Source of the DNA: Bolinopsis microptera
Taxonomy: Eukaryota > Ctenophora > Tentaculata > Lobata > Bolinopsidae
Length of the DNA: 64,000 nt
Direction: 5' to 3'
Assembly: GCF_026151205.1 (NCBI RefSeq)
Contig: NC_087083.1
Location: 8,243,460 to 8,307,459, forward strand
Within the stretch, counting starts at the first letter, position 1, and each line of letters starts with the position of its first letter. This document shows positions 15,001 through 24,732 of this stretch, piece by piece. The notes below the pieces were generated by a model that saw nothing but the letters and a program-made list of their open reading frames with translations, did not search any database and had not been told where the DNA came from. A program made the translations under genes and the position numbers.

Positions 15001-18000
15001 GCCACCATAAAAACAGTTTTGCTCTTATAAATCGTTCAAAATGTCCACGATTCATTTTATGATATAATTTTTATCGACAATCCCTTAGATTAAAACTATT
15101 TCATCTAGGGTCCGGTACAGCTGAAGCATGCGAACATAGCGGAATACCTATATCAATCAACTGTGGCAAGGAGATGATAAATATCAAGCATGCAGCCTAT
15201 GGTGTTTACTCCAATGAGAACACTTGTGGACTTTCTTATGGTGGAGACTGCATCTCAGAAACTTCACTTCAGGTCTGAACTAGTTTACAATAGATATATG
15301 TTCAAACTCATTTATTGTGTAACGTGTATGTTCATTGTAATGGTGTTGGAAAAACTGAGTTAATAATAATCCTTGACCACAAAATTGCTATTCATCATGT
15401 TGAGTCAACATTGTTAACACTGACAGTAGATCTGAAACAATTTCCTCTCTTCAGGCGATGAAGGAACGATGTGATGGAAAGAATTCCTGTGCAGTAGAAG
15501 CACTAAACAGTATATTTGGAGATCCTTGTGGTGGAATTTACAAATACTTAACTGCTACCTGGGAGTGCCATTCAGGTTAAATTTTATATTATTTATAAAA
15601 TGTTAAGGCCACAGCTAGGGGGGGGGGGGGGGGGGGGGGGTCCGAGGTCAATTTTGAGATTTTGAGATATGTTGTAGAGCTCGATCTAAATTTTCAAATG
15701 CTTTTGTCCTTACCGAAAACAAAGTTTCCTATTTGAAGATATCGCGCGTTGAATTTTGAGGTTTACCTGTAATTCTATTGTAAATAAAAACTTTAAATAA
15801 AATTGTGTTCAAAATCTATCTTCTTTTTCAGTTTATGACTTAGAACCTTGTAACTTGGCAACAATGTTCTTCAAGGTATTTTGAGTTTTTGTTATGTAAC
15901 GATTTATGATATCTTGCTCCAAAGCTGAGATTAACCATGAGTGCGGGTTACAAAATTTACAAAATTTAAAATGGTTAACCTCATAAAACGAGTTAGGAGC
16001 AAAATTACAACAATCGTTACAAAACAAACTTTTAAATTTATGTCAGGAACATAAATTCCAAATTTGAGGTGAAATGGATAAAAGCTCTAGGAGAAGATAG
16101 GTTTTTGAGGTGGTAAATAAATTGTTCAGGAGAGTCAACAGTCAAAAGACTGATTCTGAGAAAATATGTTAACCTCAATTTTCCAACAAATAAAGGACAT
16201 ATAATAGTTCTGTTCACATTGGATGGCTAATTGATACCCATTGATAAGTTTAACTTGTGATGAGAGCAACAAAATGTTAAGAACTGGTTATTTGTGAGGT
16301 TAACTGATTAAAAAGGCAATAGTTAACCTCAATTTTACGACAAACTAGGCGCTCTGGGGGGCTAAGGGTGGTGTGCAAGCGTCAGATAGTACGTGGTCTG
16401 CCAACTGGCAAAAAACGTTTTTTCGACCTCGGACCCCCCCCCCCCTGTGGCCTTAACTGATGATTAATTTAACTGCCATATTAAACTATTTGCAATATCA
16501 TCTTGGTAACTGAAAATAAAGAATACAGCCATGTCGTCGAAATGTTTTCACATGTTATTATGAGCTTAATGAGACACGGTCAGAAAACTAAGTCTGATTT
16601 TAATTCTAATCCTTTCTTAAATCCAGAATTGAAAGTAGACGGTGGTTGGGGAGATTATGGAGATTGGTCGACATGCTCATTGGAATGTGGAGGAGGAACA
16701 CAAACAAGAACTAGGAACTGCGACAGTCCCCTTCCAGCCAATGGGGGAGCGGAATGTGAGGGAGACACTGAAGAAACACAAAGTTGTAACGAGCAAGCTT
16801 GTGCAGGTTAAACCTTTTTTACAGTTTAAATTAATTGTAGTTTTTACAGTTAATTATGTTAACTATTTAGCACTAAAGAAACAGGCCATGTGAGCTCCTG
16901 ATCGAATTATCAGACACTGCCAACATAAGAACAGTTTTGCTCTTATATAAAATCGTTCAAAATGTCCACGATTTATTTTATATGATATAATTTTTATCAA
17001 TAATCCCTTAGATTGAAACTATTTCATCTAGGGTCCGGTACAGCTGAAGCATGCGAACATAGCGGAATACCTATATCAATCAACTGTGGCGAGGAGATGA
17101 TAAATATCAAGCATGCGGCCTATGGTGTTTACTCCAATGAGAACACTTGTGGACGTTCTTATGGTGGAGACTGTATCTCAGAAACTTCACTTCAGGTCTG
17201 AACTCGTTTACAATAGATATATGTTCAAACTTATTTATTGTTTTATGGTATTCGGGTGTCGTGTATGTTCATTGTAATGGTGTTGGAAAAACTATGTAAA
17301 TTGTAATCCTTGACCATAAAATTGCTATTCATCAAGTTTAGTCAACATTGTTGACACTGACAGTAGATCTCAAACAATTTCCTCTCTTCAGGCGATGAAG
17401 GAGCGATGTGATGGAAAGAATTCCTGTGCAGTAGAAGCACTTAACAGTATATTTGGAGATCCTTGTGGTGGAATTTACAAATACTTAACTGCTACCTGGG
17501 AGTGCCATTCAGGTTAAATTTAAATTATTTATAAAATGTTAGGTGACGATTAATTTAACTGCCATATTAAACTATTCGCAATATCATCTTGGTAACTGAA
17601 AATAAAGAATACAGCCATGTCGTCGAAATATTTTCACAAATTATTATAAATTATGAGCTTAATGAGACACGGTCAGAAAACTAAGTCTGATTTTAATTCA
17701 CTAATCCTTTCTAAAATCCAGGATTGAAAGTAGACGGAGGCTGGGGAGATTATGGAGATTGGTCGACATGTTCAGTGGAATGTGGAGGAGGAACACAAAC
17801 AAGAACTAGGAACTGCGACAGTCCCCTTCCAGCCAATGGGGGAGCGGAATGTGAGGGAGATACTGAAGAAATACAGAGTTGTAACGAGCAAGCTTGTGCA
17901 GGTTAAACCTTTTACAGTTTAATTAATTGTAGTTTCTACAGTTAATTATGTTAACTATTTAGCACTAAAGAAACAGGCCATGTGAGCTCCTGCTCAAATT

Positions 18001-21000
18001 ATCAGACACTGCCACCATAAAAACAGTTTTGCTCTTATAAATCGTTCAAAATGTCCACGATTCATTTTATGATATAATTTTTATCGACAATCCCTTAGAT
18101 TAAAACTATTTCATCTAGGGTCCGGTACAGCTGAAGCATGCGAACATAGCGGAATACCTATATCAATCAACTGTGGCGAGGAGATGATAAATATCAAGCA
18201 TGCGGCCTATGGTGTTTACTCCAATGAGAACACTTGTGGACTTTCTTATGGTGGAGACTGTATCTCAGAAACTTCACTTCAGGTCTGAACTTGTTAACAA
18301 TATATATATGTGCAAACTTGTTTATTGTATTACGTGTATGAATTCATTGTAATGGTGTTAGAAAAACTGAGTCAATAATAATCTTTAACCACAAAATTGC
18401 TATTCATCATGTTGAGTCAACATTGTTAACACTGACAGTAGATCTCAAACAATTTCCTCTCTTCAGGCGATGAAGGAACGATGTGATGGAAAGAATTCCT
18501 GTGCAGTAGAAGCACTAAACAGTATATTTGGAGATCCTTGTGGTGGAATTTACAAATACTTAACTGCTACCTGGGAGTGCCATTCAGGTTAAATTTTATA
18601 TCATTTATAAAATGTTAACTGCAGATGATTAATTTAACTGCCATATTAAGCTTAATGAGACACGGTCAGAAAACTAAGTCTGATTTTAATTCACTAATCC
18701 TTTCTAAAATCCAGGATTGAAAGTAGACGGAGGCTGGGGAGATTATGGAGATTGGTCGACATGTTCAGTGGAATGTGGAGGAGGAACACAAACAAGAACT
18801 AGGAACTGCGACAGTCCCCTTCCAGCCAATGGGGGAGCGGAATGTGAGGGAGATACTGAAGAAATACAGAGTTGTAACGAGCAAGCTTGTGCAGGTTAAA
18901 CCTTTTACAGTTTAATTAATTGTAGTTTCTACAGTTAATTATGTTAACTATTTAGCACTAAAGAAACAGGCCATGTGAGCTCCTGCTCGAATTATCAGAC
19001 ACTGCCACCATAAAAACAGTTTTGCTCTTATAAATCGTTCAAAATGTCCACGATTCATTTTATGATATAATTTTTATCGACAATCCCTTAGATTAAAACT
19101 ATTTCATCTAGGGTCCGGTACAGCTGAAGCATGCGAACATAGCGGAATACCTATATCAATCAACTGTGGCAAGGAGATGATAAATATCAAGCATGCAGCC
19201 TATGGTGTTTACTCCAATGAGAACACTTGTGGACTTTCTTATGGTGGAGACTGCATCTCAGAAACTTCACTTCAGGTCTGAACTAGTTTACAATAGATAT
19301 ATGTTCAAACTCATTTATTGTGTAACGTGTATGTTCATTGTAATGGTGTTAGAAAAACTGAGTTAATAATAATCCTTGACCACAAAATTGCTATTCATCA
19401 TGTTGAGTCAACATTGTTGACACTGACAGTAGATCTCAAACAATTTCCTCTCTTCAGGCGATGAAGGAACGATGTGACGGAAAGAATTCCTGTGCAGTAG
19501 AAGCACTAAACAGTATATTTGGAGATCCTTGTGGTGGAATTTACAAATACTTAACTGCTACCTGGGAGTGCCATTCAGGTTAAATTTTATATTATTTATA
19601 AAATGTTAACTGCAGATGATTAATTTAACTGCCATATTAAACTATTCGCAATATCATCTTGGTAACTGAAAATAATGAATACAGCAATGTCATCGAAATA
19701 TTTTCACATATTATTATGAGCTTAATGAGACACGGTCAGAAAACTAAGTCTGATTTTAATTCATTAATCTTTTTTTAAAAATCCAGAATTGAAAGTAGAC
19801 GGTGGTTGGGGAGATTATGGAGATTGGTCGACATGCTCAGTGGAATGTGGAGGAGGAACACAAACAAGAACTAGGAACTGCGACAGTCCCCTCCCAGCCA
19901 ATGGGGGAGCGGAATGTGAGGGAGATACTGAAGAAACACAGAGTTGTAACGAGCAAGCTTGTGCAGGTTAAACCTTTTACAGTTAATTGTAGTTTTTACA
20001 GTTAATTATGTTAACTTTTTAGCACTTAAGAAACAGGCCATGAGAGTTCCTGCTCAAATTATCAGACACTGTCAACATAAGAACAGTTTTGCTCTTATAA
20101 ATCGTTCAAAATGTCCACAATTTATTTTATATGATATAATTTTTATCGATAATCCCTCAGATTAAAACTATTTCATTTAGGGTCCGGTACAGCTGAAGCA
20201 TGCGAACATAGCGGAATACCTATATCAATAAACTGTGGCGAGGAGATGATAAATATCAAGCATGCAGCCTATGGTGTATACTCCAATGACAACACTTGTG
20301 GACTTTCTTATGGTGGAGACTGTATCTCAGAAACTTCACTTCAGGTCTGAACTTGTAACAAATAACAATAGATATATGTTCAAAATTATTTATTGTATTA
20401 CGTGTATGTTCATTCATTGTATACAAAATTGCTATTCATCATGTTGAGTCAAGATTGTTGACACTGACAGTAGATCTGAAATAATTTCCTCTCTTCAGGC
20501 GATGAAGGAACGATGTGATGGAAAGAATTCCTGTGCAGTAGAAGCACTAAACAGTATATTTGGAGATCCTTGTGGTGGAATTTACAAATACTTAACTGCT
20601 ACCTGGGAGTGCCATTCAGGTTAAATTTTTTATCATTTATAAAATGTTAACTGCAGATGATTAATTTAACTGTCATATTAAACTATTTGCAATTTTATCC
20701 TGGTAACTGAAAATAAAGAATACAGCCATGTCGTCGGAAAGTTTTCAAATAATATTCATCTTAATAAAACACGATCAGAAAACTCAGCTGAAGCATGCGA
20801 ACATAGCGGAATACCTATATCAATAAACTGTGGCGAGGAGATGATAAATATCAAGCATGCGGCCTATGGTGTTTACTCCAATGAGAACACTTGTGGACTT
20901 TCTTATGGTGGAGACTGTATCTCAGAAACTTCACTTCAGGTCTGAACTTGTAACAAATAACAATAGATATATGTTCAAAATTATTTATTGTATTACGTGT

Positions 21001-22972
21001 ACCTCTCTTCAGGCGATGAAGGAACGATGTGATGGAAAGAATTCCTGTGCAGTAGAAGCACTAAACAGTATATTTGGAGATCCTTGTGGTGGAATTTACA
21101 AATACTTAACTGCTACCTGGGAGTGCCATTCAGGTTAAATTTTTATCATTTATAAAATGTTAACTGCAGATGATTAATTTAACTGTCATATTAAACTATT
21201 TGCAATTTTATCCTGGTAACTGAAAATAAAGAATACAGCCATGTCGTCGGAAAGTTTTCAAATAATATTCATCTTAATAAAACACGATCAGAAAACTCAG
21301 CTGAAGCATGCGAACATAGCGGAATACCTATATCAATAAACTGTGGCGAGGAGATGATAAATATCAAGCATGCGGCCTATGGTGTTTACTCCAATGAGAA
21401 CACTTGTGGACTTTCTTATGGTGGAGACTGTATCTCAGAAACTTCACTTCAGGTCTGAACTTGTAACAAATAACAATAGATATATGTTCAAAATTATTTA
21501 TTGTATTACGTGTATGTTCATTCATTGTATACAAAATTGCTATTCATCATGTTGAGTCAAGATTGTTGACACTGACAGTAGATCTGAAATAATTTCCTCT
21601 CTTCAGGCGATGAAGGAGCGATGTGATGGAAAGAATTCCTGTGCAGTAGAAGCACTAAACAGTATATTTGGAGATCCTTGTGGTGGAATTTACAAATACT
21701 TAACTGCTACCTGGGAGTGCCATTCAGGTTAAATTTTATATTATTTATAAAATGTTAACTAATGATTAATTTAACTGTCATATTAAACTATTTGCAATTT
21801 TATCCTGGTAACTGAAAATAAAGAATACAGCCATGTCGTCGGAAAGTTTTCAAATAATATTCATCTTAATAAAACACGATCAGAAAACTCAGCTGAAGCA
21901 TGCGAACATAGCGGAATACCTATATCAATAAACTGTGGCGAGGAGATGATAAATATCAAGCATGCGGCCTATGGTGTTTACTCCAATGAGAACACTTGTG
22001 GACTTTCTTATGGTGGAGACTGTATCTCAGAAACTTCACTTCAGGTCTGAACTTGTAACAATAGATATATGTTCAAATTTATTTATTGTGTTACGTGTAT
22101 GTTCATTGTAATGGTGTTGGAAAAACTGAGTTAATAATAATCCTTAACCACGAAATTGCTATTGATCATGTTGAGTCAACATCGTTGACACTGACAGTAG
22201 ATCTCAAACAATTTCCTCTCTTCAGGCGATGAAGGAACGATGTGATGGAAAGAATTCCTGTGCAGTAGAAGCACTAAACAGTATATTTGGAGATCCTTGT
22301 GGTGGAATTTACAAATACTTAACTGCTACCTGGGAGTGCCATTCAGGTTAAATTTTATATTTTATAACTTTATAAAATGTTAACTAATGATTAATTTAAC
22401 TGCCATATTAAACTATTTGCAATTTTATCCTGGTAACTGAAAATAAAGAATACAGCCATGTCGTCGGAAAGTTTTCAAATAATATTCATCTTAATAAAAC
22501 ACGATCAGAAAACTCAGCTGAAGCATGTGAACATAGCGGAATACCTATATCAATCAACTGTGGCGAGGAGATGATAAATATCAAGCATGCGGCCTATGGT
22601 GTTTACTCCAATGAGAACACTTGTGGACGTTCTTATGGTGGAGACTGTATCTCAGAAACTTCACTTCAGGTCTGAACTTGTTAACAATATATATATGTTC
22701 AAACTTATTTATTGTATTACGTTTATGTTCATTGTAATGGTGTTGGAAAAACTGTGTCAATAATAATTTTTAACCACAAAATTGCTATTCATCATGTTGA
22801 GTCAACATTGTTGACACTGACAGTAGATCTCAAACAATTTCCTCTCTTCAGGCGATGAAGGAACGATGTGACGGAAAGAATTCCTGTGCAGTAGAAGCAC
22901 TAAACAGTATATTTGGAGATCCTTGTGGTGGAATTTACAAATACTTAACTGCTACCTGGGAGTGCCATTCAG
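1..22972 (+). CDS. Giant modular SUEL-lectin / TSP1 protein gene, rhamnospondin-like, both ends outside or not found
   Basis: Probably a secreted or surface carbohydrate-binding protein. Each lectin is two exons (L1 about 54 codons, L2 about 40) and each TSP1 one exon (60 codons). L1 enters in phase 1 and leaves in phase 0; L2 and TSP1 leave in phase 1, so modules can be added or lost in frame. L1/L2 keep the eight-or-so cysteines and the YG, DPC and KYL motifs of rhamnose-binding lectins (YGV instead of YGR). TSP1 has the [17 protein letters not shown] core. L1 exons: 173-336, 1254-1417, 5000-5163, 6073-6236, 6694-6845, 7756-7919, 8760-8923, 11349-11512, 12434-12597, 13066-13217, 14117-14280, 15109-15272, 17032-17195, 18119-18282, 19112-19275, 20181-20344, 20788-20939, 21301-21452, 21893-22044, 22518-22669. 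L2: 521-641, 1600-1720, 5348-5468, 6420-6540, 7028-7148, 8113-8233, 9106-9180+10690-10735 (split), 11695-11815, 12780-12900, 13399-13519, 14463-14583, 15455-15575, 17392-17512, 18467-18587, 19458-19578, 20499-20619, 21013-21133, 21607-21727, 22226-22346, 22852-22972. TSP1: 855-1034, 4603-4782, 5676-5855, 7362-7541, 8361-8540, 10950-11129, 12030-12209, 13723-13902, 14711-14890, 16627-16806, 17722-17901, 18715-18894, 19787-19966. No signal peptide, membrane segment or terminal exon is visible. Confidence 0.93.
1780..4454. mobile_element. 2.7-kb TTAA-flanked piggyBac-like non-autonomous element with long inverted arms
   Basis: Perfect 14-bp terminal inverted repeats (CCCATTAGGGACGA) are flanked by TTAA on both sides (1776-1779 and 4455-4458). 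Removing the element and one TTAA restores the intron seen between L2 and TSP1 in the other modules, which serves as an empty site. Long inverted arms lie at about 2139-2770 and 3706-4322. Inside are repeated pseudo-palindromes of the form TGGGTCGTTAACGACCCA (for example 1796, 2158, 2297, 2446, 2587), likely transposase-binding sites. No transposase reading frame is visible. TTAA target and CCC/GGG ends fit piggyBac; the superfamily is inferred. Confidence 0.85.
6541..7148 (+). CDS. Lectin module lacking a preceding TSP1 exon (first lectin-lectin junction)
   Basis: After the L2 exon ending at 6540 the intron runs into a shortened L1 (6694-6845, 152 instead of 164 bp) and L2 (7028-7148), with no TSP1 between. 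The junction joins the pre-TSP1 intron (motif CGATCAGAAAACT) directly to CAGCTGAAGC inside L1. The CAG there can serve as a new acceptor; the split codon becomes G|CT (Ala), so the frame continues as Ala-Glu-Ala-Cys. The same structure recurs at 13066, 20788, 21301, 21893 and 22518. Use of the new acceptor is inferred from phase and the AG, not from transcripts. Confidence 0.82.
9106..10735 (+). pseudogene. Lectin L2 exon split by an LTR element
   Basis: The exon begins normally at 9106, is cut after 9180 within the codons for Gly-Asp-Pro-Cys, and resumes at 10690 (TTGT is duplicated at 9177-9180 and 10686-10689), ending at 10735 before a normal GTTAAAT donor. The resumed part carries one extra change (GCTTCC for GCTACC). 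As written the exon cannot encode the lectin second half. Skipping L2 alone (121 bp) shifts the frame; skipping L1 plus L2 (285 bp) would not. Confidence 0.9.
9181..10685 (+). mobile_element. Miniature LTR retroelement: LTR, 48-bp tRNA-like spacer, LTR
   Basis: Two nearly identical long repeats, 9181-9949 and 9998-10685, both starting TGTTGTAATATGG, flank only 48 bp. The first LTR is 81 bp longer because of one internal tandem duplication (TGTATTACTTTTCC... about 9728-9890); otherwise I noticed one substitution (CTTGACTAGC versus TTTGACTAGC). A 4-bp TTGT target duplication flanks the insertion. The spacer begins TC then TGG, a typical primer-binding-site start, and its complement folds like the 3' half of a tRNA: T-stem GTGGG, loop TTCGGAT, stem CCCAC, acceptor strand, CCA. 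No gag or pol is present. LTR identity implies a recent insertion. The ends are TG...TA rather than TG...CA. Confidence 0.85.
15607..16452. mobile_element. 846-bp TTAA-flanked MITE in a lectin-TSP1 intron
   Basis: Ends GGCCACAG...CTGTGGCC, followed inwards by a 20-plus G run (from 15618) and matching C run (to about 16445), then inverted TCCGAGGTC/GACCTCGGA. TTAA is duplicated at 15603-15606 and 16453-16456, and its removal restores the paralogous intron. The interior has no convincing reading frame. The TTAA target suggests piggyBac-type mobilisation, but the ends differ from those of the 1780-4454 element. Confidence 0.85.
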
Positions 22973-22980
22973 GTTAAATT
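20620..22980 (+). repeat. Tandem block of four TSP1-less lectin units
   Basis: Four successive L1'-L2 pairs (20788-21133, 21301-21727, 21893-22346, 22518-22972) repeat at roughly 0.5-0.6 kb, including the same deletion junction, so they arose by duplicating a unit already lacking TSP1. The first pair has a collapsed 73-bp internal intron (20940-21012) that still starts GT and ends AG. Each pair adds 91 residues in frame. This is the 3' end of the visible array; intron-like sequence continues to about 23,045 and then diverges. Confidence 0.85.
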
Positions 22981-23122
22981 TTACTAAAATTATTTATAAA
23001 TGTTAACTAATGATTAATTTAGCTGCCATAACACAATATTTGCAATATTTATGTGGGAAAGCGAATGCTTTCATTCTTGGTTTCATATGGGAACGGCAAT
23101 TTTAGCACATACCATTTATTGA

Positions 23123-23233
23123 GGGGGGGGGGGGGGCTGGCTGACCATATTAAAGTACATTAAAATGTAGGTCTTTACCGATTTAGGGCCGGGATATACT
23201 TAATTATACTTAAATGGTCAGCCCCCCCCCCCC
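23123..23233. mobile_element. Short G-tract-terminated MITE
   Basis: About 110 bp bounded by a 14-G run and a 13-C run, with inverted inner ends GCTGACCAT and ATGGTCAGC. No clear target duplication is visible, so exact ends are uncertain. Confidence 0.6.
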
Positions 23234-24732
23234 AACTCCATTTTTGTATGGAGGAAGTAGACATTAAATATTAACAAGGTCTATCCTACTCAATTTTTGG
23301 GTTTTGACAGTTTGTTTACAGCTTTATTTTTTAACAGAGTGATAGTGACAAAAAGGAGCTGAAAACATACAGATAGAAGAACATGTAGAATTAGAGACAA
23401 ATATCTCTAAACATTTTATAAAGTATTACAAAATTGCACTAAAGATGCATGTTATTTCGGAAAAATTATAAATCGCATGATCTATAATACATGATCAATA
23501 TATGTTTACTTAAGACAATATACTAGTATTAACAGCACTTCAAAATATTTATTGAGTAAATGATGGACATGTTTTAATTTGGTTCAGTCAGTTCGAAACC
23601 TGACTGCACAGCATGTAAGTTTGCGTCTAATTTCTCAATGAATAAGGGGTTGTTCACATATTATGTAATAAGTGAACGATGGTGTAAAAACGAAACGGCT
23701 ATTACACGGCAACCGGCTTGACTGGCCTTAACGGGGCGCTCCCTGGTCAAAGGATAGGGCGACTAGAACTAACTGAGCCTGTATTAAACAAGGTCTAAAA
23801 CCTAATAAACTGCTCCCGATAAACGAGGAGTAAGGAACGATATATCTGTTTTAAACGAGATATGTGCTGGTAATATAGTGACAACTCCCGATGAACGAGG
23901 AATTAACACTAAAAAGCTAAAATGTACTGCTCCCGATGAACGAGGAGTCAAATAAACGCAACTGTATAAAACGAGCTACGGATGCACCTGTCTGAAACAA
24001 GATACAAACCTAATATTTAAACTCCCGGTAAACGAGGAGATGAGGACTCAGCAACTCGCGGTAGTGGCTGCACGTAGATCTGACAGTGAACTCCGGTGAG
24101 CTGCGATGTGGTGACTCAGTCTGTTTAAAAACAAGAAAGGTGGAAGGCTGCCGGAGTCTGTATTTTAAACAAGACTTAAATTTAGTGTACTGTACCAAAT
24201 AAAACGCTCTCGTATAACGGTCGAAAACTTTATAACTCAAAACCCGACGAATGCCCGGTTACATTTACAGAAGTGTCTATTTCCCAAAATCTCTCCCTTA
24301 TCTCTAAAATAGGGCTCGTAAAAATGTGATAAATAAACAAACGGCCGAACGAACTAAAGATAAGAAAGTAAATGTACGAATATGAAATAGAAACGTGAGA
24401 TAACATTAAAATAAAAGTGGCAAAAAAACGATGAATTAAATATTAAAATGTGAAATAAAACCTAAACTGAGGACTACAAAACTAGGCATGTTAAGCAAAC
24501 TGCTTACAAATATTTCGTATTCCTACAGTTGCTTTGCAAGCCCTGTATTGTAGAAACAGTATGTAATTCTACTAAAGTACTATCGATACTTTCGACTCAA
24601 GAACATTGTATAATTTATATGAGAAAGTTATTATGTGATGATCATTTAAACAATACAATATCAGTCAATATAATACGTAAAACCCAGTAACATTAGTAAG
24701 TAACTTCAAACATATCTACTACAAAACTAAAG
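23234..24732. other. Non-coding interval with spaced hairpin repeats
   Basis: No supported gene. From about 23,810 to 24,040 a near-palindrome of the form ACTCCCGATGAACGAGGAGT recurs four times (near 23812, 23886, 23931, 24020), each able to form a short stem. It lies just downstream of the stop codon of the minus-strand helicase gene and could belong to its 3' UTR or to an unrecognised repeat. Near 23,645 is a stretch (GTTCACATATTATGTAATAA) resembling the end of a common MITE type. Confidence 0.5.
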
